Both the position numbers and the translations under genes were made by a program. A stretch of DNA of 64,000 nt, from contig JAUZOL010000001.1 of the NCBI GenBank assembly GCA_030706455.1, positions 62,001 through 126,000 of the forward strand. Direction: 5' to 3'. Under the pieces are notes generated by a model. The model made no database searches. It was given only the letters and a program-made list of their open reading frames with translations, and was not told the origin of the DNA. Position 1 is the first letter of the stretch; every line of letters starts with the position of its first letter. Shown here in pieces: positions 27,074 to 37,387 of the stretch. Source of the stretch: Bacteroidota bacterium. GTDB lineage: Bacteria; Bacteroidota; Bacteroidia; Bacteroidales; Paludibacteraceae.

Positions 27074-29149
27074 TTATTCGGTTATCACATCCACATCGGC
27101 ATACCCCGCCACATTATCACCTGACGTGTTCTTCAACGCACGGAGTTTGATATATCTAGTCGTTACCGGCGCGAATTTTTTAGTCTGTAACAATGGATTG
27201 TTTTTGATATTCGAAAACTCGCCCTGATCCACTATTTTCCAGTTCACATTATCGTCCGATACATAAAATTCGTACGTGGTGATGATGCCTGAACTCCACC
27301 TGTTTTGATCCGGCAGGTATTTGAAGCCGGACACGTTGTACTTATTTCCCAAATCGATAACCAAATCTATTGGCATCTTATTATCTCTCTGGTGCCATAC
27401 GCTGGCCGGATCTCCATCAATAACAGCAGCGGCTTTTTCGTCGCTTATTCCAATCAATTTCCAGTTTTTCTTCGAAATATCAAATTTTTCGATGCTCACC
27501 GGACTGCTTTTGCCCGAAGTTGGGTCATAGCTGATTGCTTTTATTTCCAGTTTTCCATCCGCTGAGAAAGGACCTATATATTTGGTTGATTTTGCAGTAG
27601 GAGTGCTACCATCCAGTGTGTAATAAAAAATCGGACCTATATCATTTGTGTTTATGGTCACTTGGCCTGCCTGATTACGGATAATAACCGGTGCATTGAG
27701 AAATACCGGAGCGTTATAAATGCCAATATTAGAGATTGCCGGACTGCATTTTGAATCGATGATGGTGAAACGTATCTGCGTTGCCTTTACAGCCGGAAAG
27801 CGCAATATACGCTTGTAACCGATAGTAGTTGCTTTGGCTAATTCTTTCCAGACTCCATCCACAAACGCCTCGACAGTAAAAGCCTTAACACGCTGTCCCA
27901 ACCGGATATATTCCTGTGCCAGAAAGCGGTTGAACAAAGTCGGCTTGCCTAAATCGATGGTCAACGAACCCGTTTTTGTATTGTCATCGGTAGCCCAATA
28001 GGTATTTTTGTTGCTATCAACTGCCATTGCTGCCGAAAATCTGCCGGATTTTCCACGAACAGTGGAAGCTGAAGCTTTCTTATTCAATGCCAGATTAACG
28101 GCAAACGATTCGTTTACAGCTTTGGCAAATGCAAGGGCATTTTTTTCGTCGGTCGGATGTATCAATCCATTGGGCATGATGGGAAAATTGAGCAACATGG
28201 AGCCGTTGCGTCCCACAGAATTGTAGTACAGATCCATCAGTTGAGGCACGGTTTTCACCTTGCCGTCTTCACTCGGATGATAGAACCACTCGGGACGAAT
28301 GGACGTGTTTACTTCGGCTGCCACCCACGCATTGCCGTTTTCCACACCGTAATGCAACATATTCCAGGGCACTTCGCCGGTAGCATTCAACAAGCTCCAG
28401 TTGGTTTCGCCCACATAACCATCTTCTGTTCCCACCCAGCGAAGGTCGCCACGGTCGCCGCCATCGTTCCAAATCACACATTTAGGCTGCAATTTATGGA
28501 TCAAAGCATAGGTATTTTTCCAATCGTAGTAGGTAGTGCGGTCGATGGTGCGGGTTTCGTTTGCGCCGCCATAATAACCATTACCGCCATTAGCTCCATC
28601 GAACCAAACTTCAAAAATTTCGCCGTAGTTGGTCAAGAGTTCAGTAAGTTGGTTACGGAAGTAAGTGATATATTCAGGCTTTCCATAATCCTTGCTATTC
28701 CTGTCCCAGGGAGACAGGTAAATTCCAAGTTTCAGACCATATTCTTTACAGGCGTCGGCCATCTCGCGCACCATATCGCCTTTCCCGTTTTTCCACGGAG
28801 CGTTCTTAACCGAATATTCGGTGTATTTAGACGGCCAAAGACAAAAACCGCAGTGGTGCTTTGCCGTAATGATAATCCCTTTCATTCCCGCTTCTTTGCA
28901 AACACGCGCCCATTGCCGGCAATCTGCCTTTTCCGGGTTAAACAACTTAACATCTTCATTTCCAAAACCCCATGACTGGTCGGTGTAAGTATTCAACGAG
29001 AAATGGATAAATGCGTATCGTTCCATTTGCTGCCACCTCATCTGATTCTCTGTCGGAACCGGACCACATGGAGCCGGAGCTTTTACCTGAGCATTCAGCC
29101 CCATTGTACACACGGAAAGAATTACAGAATAAAAAATAGTTTTAATCAT
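27074..29149 (-). CDS. GH29 alpha-L-fucosidase with two F5/8-type domains
   Basis: The frame opens at 29191, but the signal peptide (IKTIFYSVILSVCTMGLNAQ) starts at ATG 29149, giving 691 residues. Catalytic barrel: FIHFSLNTYTDQSWGFG, IITAKHHCGFCLWPS, and nucleophile Asp184 in FEVWFDGANG. After the barrel come an F5/8 type C domain (SASTVRGKSGRFSAAMAVD), a chitobiase-C-terminal-like unit (IFYYTLDGSTPTA), and a second F5/8 domain (DGDPASVWH). This modular layout is seen in GH29 enzymes acting on alpha-1,3/1,4-linked fucose, distinct from the single-domain type. It would strip fucose; the exact linkage is inferred. Confidence 0.9.
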   Translation of the reverse strand: MIKTIFYSVILSVCTMGLNAQVKAPAPCGPVPTENQMRWQQMERYAFIHFSLNTYTDQSWGFGNEDVKLFNPEKADCRQWARVCKEAGMKGIIITAKHHCGFCLWPSKYTEYSVKNAPWKNGKGDMVREMADACKEYGLKLGIYLSPWDRNSKDYGKPEYITYFRNQLTELLTNYGEIFEVWFDGANGGNGYYGGANETRTIDRTTYYDWKNTYALIHKLQPKCVIWNDGGDRGDLRWVGTEDGYVGETNWSLLNATGEVPWNMLHYGVENGNAWVAAEVNTSIRPEWFYHPSEDGKVKTVPQLMDLYYNSVGRNGSMLLNFPIMPNGLIHPTDEKNALAFAKAVNESFAVNLALNKKASASTVRGKSGRFSAAMAVDSNKNTYWATDDNTKTGSLTIDLGKPTLFNRFLAQEYIRLGQRVKAFTVEAFVDGVWKELAKATTIGYKRILRFPAVKATQIRFTIIDSKCSPAISNIGIYNAPVFLNAPVIIRNQAGQVTINTNDIGPIFYYTLDGSTPTAKSTKYIGPFSADGKLEIKAISYDPTSGKSSPVSIEKFDISKKNWKLIGISDEKAAAVIDGDPASVWHQRDNKMPIDLVIDLGNKYNVSGFKYLPDQNRWSSGIITTYEFYVSDDNVNWKIVDQGEFSNIKNNPLLQTKKFAPVTTRYIKLRALKNTSGDNVAGYADVDVITE

Positions 29150-29264
29150 CGTATTCAAGTTATTGTATTTGTTGCCTTTAATACTATGCACACATAAAAA
29201 ATTGATTTTTCAGTTCACCTACTCTGGGTGCATTGGTTCCATTTTAATTCACCGAAACCCTTTG

Positions 29265-29930
29265 TCATTCACCGGCCCAATCATCTTTGGGCTTTCTGGG
29301 TTGAAAGCTAATGTCTGAAAAATCCACGCTACATTTTTCTCCTGTGGGAGATTGAGCACTAAATCCAATTTGGAGGTTGTCCGTTTTGTCGAGTTTAAAA
29401 CTCCGGATTGGAAACCATGTTTTTCCATTTTCAGAATAATACAATCCAAACGTATTTCTTTTTGTAGAACCTATGATTCTATAATACACTTGACCATTGT
29501 TAATAGCCATTGAATTACAGTCGTCTGCCACATCGTTACACACTACGGATACAACACGCGGTTGCCCTTTAAAATCACTCTCGAAGCAAAATTTAGCAAA
29601 GTGTTTGCTGTCATTATATATCAGCAAAACACCGGCATCCCATTTTGACTTAAAATCAGGAATAACATTTGCAGTTAAAATAAAATCCGAATCGGGCTTA
29701 AATATCAATCTGGGCGACTTATCAATGGCGTACCCTCCATCAGGGCTAATAAACAAGTCTGTATTAGCTGGTGCAACTATTCTAATATGATTTTCACTTA
29801 GTATTTTATAATCTAACGCCTTGTTTTCAAAGTGCATTGCATACGGAATAGTTGTAATTTTCACATTCTGAGCCTGTATTTGCAATGTGCAAAAAACGGC
29901 AATCAGATGAACTAATAAAATTCGTTTCAT
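29265..29930 (-). CDS. stand-alone DUF1349-like concanavalin-A-fold protein
   Basis: 221 residues with a signal peptide (KRILLVHLIAVFCTLQIQAQ). The whole mature part resembles the DUF1349 beta-sandwich: DLFISPDGG, a central WDAGVLLIYNDSKHFAKFCFE strand set, YRIIGSTKRNTFGLYYSENGKTW, and LQIGFSAQSPTGEKCSVDFSDI. Such domains are usually fused to GH43 enzymes as accessory modules; here it is alone. No catalytic residues can be assigned. It sits between GH2 and GH29, 22 bp after the former. A carbohydrate-binding periplasmic role or a cryptic hydrolase are both possible. Confidence 0.75.
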   Translation of the reverse strand: MKRILLVHLIAVFCTLQIQAQNVKITTIPYAMHFENKALDYKILSENHIRIVAPANTDLFISPDGGYAIDKSPRLIFKPDSDFILTANVIPDFKSKWDAGVLLIYNDSKHFAKFCFESDFKGQPRVVSVVCNDVADDCNSMAINNGQVYYRIIGSTKRNTFGLYYSENGKTWFPIRSFKLDKTDNLQIGFSAQSPTGEKCSVDFSDISFQPRKPKDDWAGE

Positions 29931-29952
29931 GTAGACAATTTATTGTTATGTA

Positions 29953-32403
29953 TTAAAATTTCCTCTCAGTCAGCACTCTTACACTTAAAGTTGTATTCAC
30001 CAAACCCGGCGAGCTTACTATCAATTTAATAGTGCCTGCATTATGCGAGCTCTTCAGCACAACCAGAGCACGACCTTTCCATGCTTTGCGGGAATTGCCC
30101 ACATACGGGTCACAATCTTTCATATCGGCATTGCCGACACCCGCTATTGATCCCTCGCCCTCCACCATAAATGTGAGGCGATTGTTAGCATTTGGCTGAA
30201 CAATTCCATTTCTGTCAGTAATTTCAACCGTTACAAAAGATAAATCCTGACCATTAGCCAGCAGTTCGCTTCTATCGGTTGTCAGCTTTATCCGGGCAGC
30301 CTGATCGGCAGTTTGCAGAATGGTGGTTTCTATTTCCTTATCATTTTCAACACCTACAGCCTTTAACGTACCGGCGACATAAGGAACAGTAAAAGTAGCT
30401 TTAAATTGTTGCTCGCGGTCTGTAAGCTGTTCGCCAATAAGCTTATCATTGAGATAAAGCCGTACTTTGGAATATTTCGAATACACCTCCACCTGCACTT
30501 TTTTACCCTCAAATCCGGGCCATGTCCAGCTTTCCCAAGTTGGCCAAACCGACCAAAGGGTCTCTTTAATTTCGATGGGTTCGGGAGCCGGTTCGCGAAC
30601 GGCCATGTACAATTTTTCGGTATTGTTGTACAACATGCTACGGTAATGCGAAATAGGCTTGCGCCAACCGATCATATCCACATCGCCACAGTAGGCACCA
30701 TGCCACGGAAAGAAATCATGTTCCCAGTGTTCGCCGGGAATATCGCCCGAATAATACCAGCGACCGATGGACGATTCGCCAAAATAGTCGAGAGCCGTCC
30801 ATACAAAATCGCCAATAATATACTTGTTATCCTGCACCAGTTGCCAGTTTGAGAAAGCGTCGCGGGGATACGATTCAGTCTGAACAATAATGCGTGAAGG
30901 CACCCGTTGATGATCGTCGGCGGCGCGGTGCAACTGGTAATTGTACCCACACACATCGTGCGCTGCCATAAGCGGATCGAACAGGCTCCATTCATTGTCC
31001 CAGGTGGTCATGGCCGAAGTGACCGGCCGTGTCGGATCGATTTTCTTTATAGCATTTGCCAGCATTTTAGCGGTTTCTACAGCGGCAGGCTCTTTCCTTT
31101 CAATTATTTCGTTCCCGATACTCCACATGATTATGGAAGGATGATTGCAATCACGCAACACCATGGCATTCAGGTCGCGTTGCCACCAGGTGTCGAAATG
31201 AATGGAGTAGTCGTATTTGGTTTTGGCCGTTCGCCATCCATCAAACGCTTCGTCAACCACCAACAAGCCTAAGCGGTCGCAGGCTTCGAGAAATGCCTCC
31301 GACGGTGGGTTGTGCGATGTTCTTACGGCATTAAAACCGGCAGCTTTGAGCAATTCTACGCGCCGTTCTTCAGCACGATCGTATGCAGCCGCGCCAAGGC
31401 AACCATTATCATGATGAACGCATCCGCCATTGATTTTTATTGTTTTACCGTTCAACTGAAAGCCGTTTTCAGCTGTGAATTTCAGCGAGCGAATGCCAAA
31501 AGTATTTTTGCTCTCATCAACCACCTGTTTGCCATTTACGACCTCTATTTCAGCCGTGTATAAATTGGGTGATTCGGGCGACCAAAGCAAGGGATTGGAA
31601 ACCGTGATGGTTTGAGCGACATCCCTTTCGCTGTTTGCCGCAAGTTCGATGCTGGTTTGCTGAATGCCTGATTTTTTTCCACTTTTGTCCACAAGCACCG
31701 TTTTCACAGTAACTCTTTGGAGCAAAGAGGTTTCATTTTTCACCACCGTTTTTATCTGGACTTTGGCTTTTCGCGCAGCGACTTCAGGAGTGGTAATACC
31801 GACTCCCCACCTCGCAATATGCAACGGATTTTCCACCATCATCCAAACATGGCGATAGATACCCGAACCGCTATACCAACGGCAATTTACTTGCTGCGAA
31901 TTATCGACCCTCACAGCAATTACGTTTTCCTGTCCGGCACGAAGGTAGGGCGTAAGATCATAGCTAAAAGAAGAATAGCCGTAGGGATAAATGCCCAGCG
32001 ATTTGCCATTGATAAACACTTCGGAATTCATGTAAACCCCTTCAAAATACATGGAAACGTTCTTATTTTTCCATTCGGCAGGGACTTTAAACGATTTACG
32101 ATACCAGCCAATGCCCGCAGGAAAATAACCACCGGCACTCCCGGTTGGATTCTTTGAGCTAATCTTGCCCTCTATGCTCCAATCGTGGGGCAAGTCGAGA
32201 TTGCGCCAGTCTGCATCGTTGAAATCTACATTCTTTGCATCTTGTGCATCTCCCAAAAAGAACTTCCAGTTAAAATCAAAAAGCTGTTTTTTCTCCTGAA
32301 AACTTTGACCATATCCATTATAGGCAACCAACAATATCATTAACACAAATACAATTGGCCTTACAAAACAATAGTTATTTCGACTTGAATTTATATTCAG
32401 CAT
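29953..32403 (-). CDS. GH2 beta-galactosidase-type enzyme with DUF4982 and Ig-like C-terminus
   Basis: 816 residues; hydrophobic N-terminal signal up to YNGYGQ. Sugar-binding jelly-roll (LPHDWSIEG, VFINGKSLGIYPYGYSSF), Ig-like domain, TIM barrel with acid/base Glu432 in WSIGNEIIE and nucleophile Glu510 in IVQTESYPR. C-terminal DUF4982 (VEVYSKYSKVRLYLNDKLIG) and a bacterial Ig-like domain (VTVEITDRNGIVQPNANN). This is the common PUL-type beta-galactosidase layout. It probably acts on beta-galactosyl side chains, a role shared with the other GH2 and the GH42 enzymes. It follows the GH78-like gene after 74 bp. Confidence 0.92.
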   Translation of the reverse strand: MLNINSSRNNYCFVRPIVFVLMILLVAYNGYGQSFQEKKQLFDFNWKFFLGDAQDAKNVDFNDADWRNLDLPHDWSIEGKISSKNPTGSAGGYFPAGIGWYRKSFKVPAEWKNKNVSMYFEGVYMNSEVFINGKSLGIYPYGYSSFSYDLTPYLRAGQENVIAVRVDNSQQVNCRWYSGSGIYRHVWMMVENPLHIARWGVGITTPEVAARKAKVQIKTVVKNETSLLQRVTVKTVLVDKSGKKSGIQQTSIELAANSERDVAQTITVSNPLLWSPESPNLYTAEIEVVNGKQVVDESKNTFGIRSLKFTAENGFQLNGKTIKINGGCVHHDNGCLGAAAYDRAEERRVELLKAAGFNAVRTSHNPPSEAFLEACDRLGLLVVDEAFDGWRTAKTKYDYSIHFDTWWQRDLNAMVLRDCNHPSIIMWSIGNEIIERKEPAAVETAKMLANAIKKIDPTRPVTSAMTTWDNEWSLFDPLMAAHDVCGYNYQLHRAADDHQRVPSRIIVQTESYPRDAFSNWQLVQDNKYIIGDFVWTALDYFGESSIGRWYYSGDIPGEHWEHDFFPWHGAYCGDVDMIGWRKPISHYRSMLYNNTEKLYMAVREPAPEPIEIKETLWSVWPTWESWTWPGFEGKKVQVEVYSKYSKVRLYLNDKLIGEQLTDREQQFKATFTVPYVAGTLKAVGVENDKEIETTILQTADQAARIKLTTDRSELLANGQDLSFVTVEITDRNGIVQPNANNRLTFMVEGEGSIAGVGNADMKDCDPYVGNSRKAWKGRALVVLKSSHNAGTIKLIVSSPGLVNTTLSVRVLTERKF

Positions 32404-32477
32404 AGTTTATCACTTTTTATTTCCTATCTATAATTCATTTAATACTTTCAGGTTACACCCATCAATTTACGTTCGAT

Positions 32478-34907
32478 TCACTTGTCCGAGTAGCTGGTTT
32501 TTAGATGGTTGATATGCTTGTTCCTTATCTCAATATTATTAACACCTTCTTTTAGTTGCCGTTGAACCCCATTCCAGATGAATATGCCGTCCAGATTATT
32601 TGGCAAAGTAATATCACCACTAAGATGATTTTCATTCTCTTGTTGCAATTTAACATGTATATTGCCAAGCCTGTGTGGTATTATTGCATCTATGTTCTTT
32701 AGACTTCCCAAATGCGGTTCTATCTTCACTGACTTGAAGCCCGGAGAAACTGGTTTAACACCAGCTACTAAAGACAGAAAGTAATATACAGGCGAAGCGC
32801 TCCATGCATGACAATCGGAACGTGTCGGGTCAGGCGTTTCGGCAAAAGTGGTTAATCCTGCTTTTGTCATTTGTTCCCATGGGAGTAATAAATTTATAAA
32901 TTTGTCTGCCTGCCCTGCTTTCTCAAGCGCCTCGAACAAATAAAATCTAAAATACAGCGTGCACTGTGCCAGATCATTATCATTAACAACAGCATTTACA
33001 ATTTGGGCTTTATCCGCTGTTTCCAGAAACGTATTAGTTAAAACAGCCAATACATTTGCATGTTGGCTAAAAGTGTTTTTTTCCGGCGTATCGGCAATCA
33101 AACCTTTATTCGGATCATAGCATTCTTTGTAAACTGCTTTTTTAATCTTAGCCGCCAATTTTTTATACTCCTCGGCCATGTCGTTCATTTTGTATGCTTC
33201 GAATACTTTTACTGCTTTTTCGAGCGTGTAAACATACTGCAAACTAAGAATCGACGAACCACCGGCATGCGAGGCAGGCGGATTACCATTATCCCAGCCC
33301 TTTGCATAAGTCCAATCCACAAAATTCCACCATTCGACAGGCCCTAACATACCGGTAGCATCAATACGGTTTCCGAACCAATTGAGGATTTCCTGCATTT
33401 CGGGTATCATTGATTTGACAAAGACCGGATCATCATTTAGCATCCAATAATCATATACCATTGTAACCCAAACCAACGAAAAGGTAGGAATAATTTGGGT
33501 TTGACTACATGGAAAACGACTTTGTGTTATACCTAAAGGCAATCGTGAATTTCGTAAAGCACTTATCGCATTTTTAGTCAATCCGGCATCTCCTGCAACA
33601 TAAGTAGAAACTAATGCCTGAATCCGGGTATCTCCAATGTATTGAAGCTGTTCGTAATAAGGACAATCAAAAAAAGTTTCATTAGCACATAAGCGCTGTG
33701 TTCGCCAGCCCACATTCCAAATCTCCTTCAATAGCGGGTTGTCGCAATTAAACGAAGCCTCTTCTTCCAATGGATATGCTGAAAAAATGCTCGAAAAATC
33801 GTTTACTATCAAAGGCTCATCCTTTGTCGTAATTTCCATTTCAACATACCGGAAAGTGCGCCACCATAATGTCTGGAATATCCGGTTGTTTCCTCCATCG
33901 CTAATGACAATATCAGAATTGCCGGTTATTTGTTTGTTTTCAATATCATTACGATTGCCTTTATTTCCGGTATTATCAAACAGGCTTTCTGCATAAGTGA
34001 GCTTTATAATACTTCCCCCTCCTTTCGAAAAGTTGAGAATCGGATACGCCGTGGTCAATTCATTTTGGTCAAACAGCAATTTTACTTTCGAATTTGCCGC
34101 AATAGTAAGTGGCGTTTTACCATTTAGAAAACCGTCAGGAAGGGAGGCTAGGTCGGAACGGCGAATTTTGGAAAACCGCTGTGATTTTTCTTCCATCAAA
34201 GGTATTTCCCTTTGAGCCAATAAACGGATTGAGGGGTCTCCCCACTCTCCGAGGCAAGACACCGGTTTTCCGGCTGCAACCTCCCGGGCATGTTTCCATC
34301 CCGAAGCATTATAATCCTGAAGCATCCAATTCCATGGATGTTTATCACAATCAAACTCTTCTCCGGCTCCCATGGCATAGTATTGGGTTAGCCTTACCGG
34401 AAGAGGTTTGTAAGCCGCATCTTTTAATACAACCCAACTGGTGTCCGTATTAATGATACTTTCGGTCTTTGAGTTGCCCTGAAGTATAAAACCTGTTTGC
34501 GCGGAAATTTGCGCTAAAGGACGATATTCGGCAAAGTTCCAAACAATGGACGAAATAATGTTCTTACCCGAATGAAGGTATGACGAAATGTCTATACTCT
34601 CGAAATTCCACTTGAACAAATAACTTCTGGCAGGCCCGTTACAAACATACACCCCATTAACATATAGCCTGTAGCGATTGTCTGCCGATACATGAATAAT
34701 GAATTCATCAGGCTTTGTATTAATGGAAATTTCTTTTCTGAATAAATAAACTCCATATTCCGAATTTGAATTATCAGGACATGAAATCCATTTGGCAGTC
34801 CAAGGTTTATGCAGCAATTCGGGATTGATTTCGGTTACCTGTTGGGCAAAAAGTTTTGGGCTAACCAAAAACAAGACTAATAATATTTTTGCAATATATT
34901 TTTGCAT
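32478..34907 (-). CDS. GH78-like alpha-L-rhamnosidase family protein
   Basis: 809 residues with a signal peptide ending KLFAQ. N-terminal beta-sandwich with ADNRYRLYVNGVYVCNGPAR, then the helical barrel whose start has ANETFFDCPYYEQLQYIGDTR. Asp414 and Glu419 match the conserved DxxxxE of GH78; Arg of the common DCPxRE form is replaced by Tyr418. C-terminal beta domain (VKIEPHLGSLKNIDAIIPHRLG). Rhamnose is not a normal part of xyloglucan, so the enzyme either extends the substrate range or has another specificity. It differs clearly from the GH78 at the left edge. Confidence 0.85.
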   Translation of the reverse strand: MQKYIAKILLVLFLVSPKLFAQQVTEINPELLHKPWTAKWISCPDNSNSEYGVYLFRKEISINTKPDEFIIHVSADNRYRLYVNGVYVCNGPARSYLFKWNFESIDISSYLHSGKNIISSIVWNFAEYRPLAQISAQTGFILQGNSKTESIINTDTSWVVLKDAAYKPLPVRLTQYYAMGAGEEFDCDKHPWNWMLQDYNASGWKHAREVAAGKPVSCLGEWGDPSIRLLAQREIPLMEEKSQRFSKIRRSDLASLPDGFLNGKTPLTIAANSKVKLLFDQNELTTAYPILNFSKGGGSIIKLTYAESLFDNTGNKGNRNDIENKQITGNSDIVISDGGNNRIFQTLWWRTFRYVEMEITTKDEPLIVNDFSSIFSAYPLEEEASFNCDNPLLKEIWNVGWRTQRLCANETFFDCPYYEQLQYIGDTRIQALVSTYVAGDAGLTKNAISALRNSRLPLGITQSRFPCSQTQIIPTFSLVWVTMVYDYWMLNDDPVFVKSMIPEMQEILNWFGNRIDATGMLGPVEWWNFVDWTYAKGWDNGNPPASHAGGSSILSLQYVYTLEKAVKVFEAYKMNDMAEEYKKLAAKIKKAVYKECYDPNKGLIADTPEKNTFSQHANVLAVLTNTFLETADKAQIVNAVVNDNDLAQCTLYFRFYLFEALEKAGQADKFINLLLPWEQMTKAGLTTFAETPDPTRSDCHAWSASPVYYFLSLVAGVKPVSPGFKSVKIEPHLGSLKNIDAIIPHRLGNIHVKLQQENENHLSGDITLPNNLDGIFIWNGVQRQLKEGVNNIEIRNKHINHLKTSYSDK

Positions 34908-34977
34908 TTTTATTTCATATCAATTATTTTCATATTCGTATTTATCATATAACGCAACCCATCAATATTTCTAACAA

Positions 34978-37386
34978 TTATTTAATGGATGTCGAATTAA
35001 AGTTCGCACCAGGAATTTTAATTACAACTTCTTTCTGATTCCTGAATACCACCATTTCAATCGGTTTACTCAAATCAGCCTGATTTGTTGCATTTTGCAA
35101 ATCGCTGAGGTTATTGACTGTTTTTTTTTCAAATTTCAGGATTACATCATTTACACGGAGTATTTCCTTCAACTTGTTGTAAGAATCTGCTATTGACAAA
35201 ACATATACCCCTCGCTCTGAATCCATACCGGTTGCAGAACGCTCGCCCAATGTTTCGAGGCTCTTGATTCTCCATCCTTGCCATTCGACAATATTTGCAG
35301 ACACATTTTCATCTAGTATTTGAGGCGAAGTTATTTTTGGTGTTTTTGCAATGCGTTTCAAGTCAGGAGATAAAACACCAAATTTATCCATCTCAAAATT
35401 TTGAAATCCGATGCGAAAAACAGAATTTATGGTACTTCTTACAGCAAAATTCCCATGAACTGCATCCTGAAACTCTACCACGCAAGCTATGGAATGCTTG
35501 TCAACTCCCTGATTTTTGGCTTCGGACAAAGCGTGGCTGGTGGTAAATATGTTATAATCTACCATCGCCCCCCAGCCAGACAAGTTGATGGGTTTGTAAG
35601 GCTGCATAACGATGTTTCGAGTGAATACGTCACCACTATTTTCGAACCACACATGCGGATGAAACGTATTGTTTATCAGAATATTATTTTCAACTACACG
35701 ATTAAACCCCTCACGGAGCTTTATTCCCCCATTCAAACACAAATTATTATATATATGATAGTTACTTGCTCCATCATCTAAGTCAATATCCCAGCCACGA
35801 TCACAGCGAAAACGATTGTTGCGGATAATGATGGTTGACGTAACATCGGCCAACATCAACGATGACTCCTGAGCAGTAAATTTGTTCATTTTCTCGCGGT
35901 CAGGATGCCAGTAGCGGTCGCGCCCCCAGGAATTGAACGAACCATGGTCTCCGGTTTCCTTCACAGTTTCAAACACATCATTGTACTCGATAATATGTCC
36001 GCCCCAGGTACCTTCACTCACATTGATTCCTGCCCGCGGAACATCATAAATGCTGTTATGACTCACAGTGATAGACTTACTCATGGATAACTCCACACCG
36101 GTTATCTGTTTTTCAAACAAGCCTATCGTATGAATTAAATTATCACGAACAAAACATTCCGCCGGATAATTATTTGATTTTGGCCCTTGCTGACGGTCTA
36201 TTTGATCGTACGACCCATAGACATCATAATTAAATACGGCAGACCTGACGGCATTGGGGTCGCCAACGAAACAAACAGCACTTGCACCAACCTGTGTGAT
36301 ATGCAACGACGAAACACCTGAATATCGGTTGTAATTGGAGAAAAACACGGCGTTGCCTCCTAAATTATGAAGATAGCAGCCTGTGAGCGAACAATTTTCA
36401 GTTCCTTCAAAAACAATTGCGCCACCACGGTATATCGTCCAATCGGAACGCAACAGCGGTTCGTACTTTTCCATGAAAGTGCGGGCCGTTTGTGTGAACT
36501 CTATGTTTTTGATTGTTATATTACTTACCGGTTCCTGTTCAGTTCCTCTCAATTCCACCAAATGCTTTAGCTGCGAAACTTCAAACGTCGATTTGGCAAC
36601 ATCTTCACCCGACACTGGGTAATAGTATAAAATGGCCTCATTGTTATCGTAATACCACTCGCCGGGTGCGTCCAGTTCTTCAAAGATATTTTCAACCATG
36701 CGGTTGTCTTTACTCAAGCCATACGGTCGGTTATTTTGCCACCCACCTTCCATTTTCAATTCACCTTTTTCATCCTTTCCGGTTATGCGGTAATGAAAAT
36801 CGCCCCAGTCGCTCACATGCATGGCATGAAGAAAACCTCCGGCAGGATTCTTCCAGGTTTTAACACGTTCAGGAGAAGTGGCGTCAGCCGATGTACCGTT
36901 GAAACGAACGGCAGTAGAATCGTAATTCGGATATCGCGCCATAGAACGAATTTTACCGTTCACCGTGAGCATATCAATTGTAGTCTTTGGAGGAACCTTC
37001 GCTTGCATGATTCCGTGTTTGTAGGGCTGCCATTGAAGTTTAAGTAAAACACCGCCGGAGACAACTACGTTTTCTCCCGGATAAGCACACAGCGTAAGGC
37101 GTTTATCCTTGTTTCCATCAAGCGGATTAAAAACCAAAGCTTTATCAATCCGATATTCGCCACCGCGTAAATAGACTGTAACTTCTCCTTTTTGTTCGCG
37201 GGCTTTGTATTGTGCGGCCTTTATACTTTTCAACGGCGATTTTTCGGTACCTTTGTTCTTATCGTTACCGGCTGGCGAAACGAAATAGCTAGTTTGGGCA
37301 TGTAGCTGAATTGATATACCGACTAGAATTACCGACATACTCAGCCAACGCCACATTCCTAAACTAATATTTTCAACAAACTGCAT
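34978..37386 (-). CDS. right-handed beta-helix protein with C-terminal PDZ domain (GH141-like)
   Basis: 802 residues. A signal-like segment lies at 11-30 (MWRWLSMSVILVGISIQLHA), and Met11 is an alternative start. It opens YFVSPAGNDKNKGTEKSPLKSIKAAQ, the standard start of secreted beta-helix glycan enzymes, followed by a beta-sandwich insert (GEWYYDNNEAILYYYP) and many parallel beta-helix coils (residues about 280-620; NITIKNIEF, NNRFRCD, IIRNN). The layout recalls GH141 enzymes, where an alpha-L-fucosidase is known, but I cannot place catalytic residues. Residues about 695-795 form a PDZ-like domain (GVYVLSIADSYNKLKEILRVNDVIL). It starts one base after the GH2 stop. Confidence 0.75.
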   Translation of the reverse strand: MQFVENISLGMWRWLSMSVILVGISIQLHAQTSYFVSPAGNDKNKGTEKSPLKSIKAAQYKAREQKGEVTVYLRGGEYRIDKALVFNPLDGNKDKRLTLCAYPGENVVVSGGVLLKLQWQPYKHGIMQAKVPPKTTIDMLTVNGKIRSMARYPNYDSTAVRFNGTSADATSPERVKTWKNPAGGFLHAMHVSDWGDFHYRITGKDEKGELKMEGGWQNNRPYGLSKDNRMVENIFEELDAPGEWYYDNNEAILYYYPVSGEDVAKSTFEVSQLKHLVELRGTEQEPVSNITIKNIEFTQTARTFMEKYEPLLRSDWTIYRGGAIVFEGTENCSLTGCYLHNLGGNAVFFSNYNRYSGVSSLHITQVGASAVCFVGDPNAVRSAVFNYDVYGSYDQIDRQQGPKSNNYPAECFVRDNLIHTIGLFEKQITGVELSMSKSITVSHNSIYDVPRAGINVSEGTWGGHIIEYNDVFETVKETGDHGSFNSWGRDRYWHPDREKMNKFTAQESSLMLADVTSTIIIRNNRFRCDRGWDIDLDDGASNYHIYNNLCLNGGIKLREGFNRVVENNILINNTFHPHVWFENSGDVFTRNIVMQPYKPINLSGWGAMVDYNIFTTSHALSEAKNQGVDKHSIACVVEFQDAVHGNFAVRSTINSVFRIGFQNFEMDKFGVLSPDLKRIAKTPKITSPQILDENVSANIVEWQGWRIKSLETLGERSATGMDSERGVYVLSIADSYNKLKEILRVNDVILKFEKKTVNNLSDLQNATNQADLSKPIEMVVFRNQKEVVIKIPGANFNSTSIK

Positions 37387-37387
37387 T

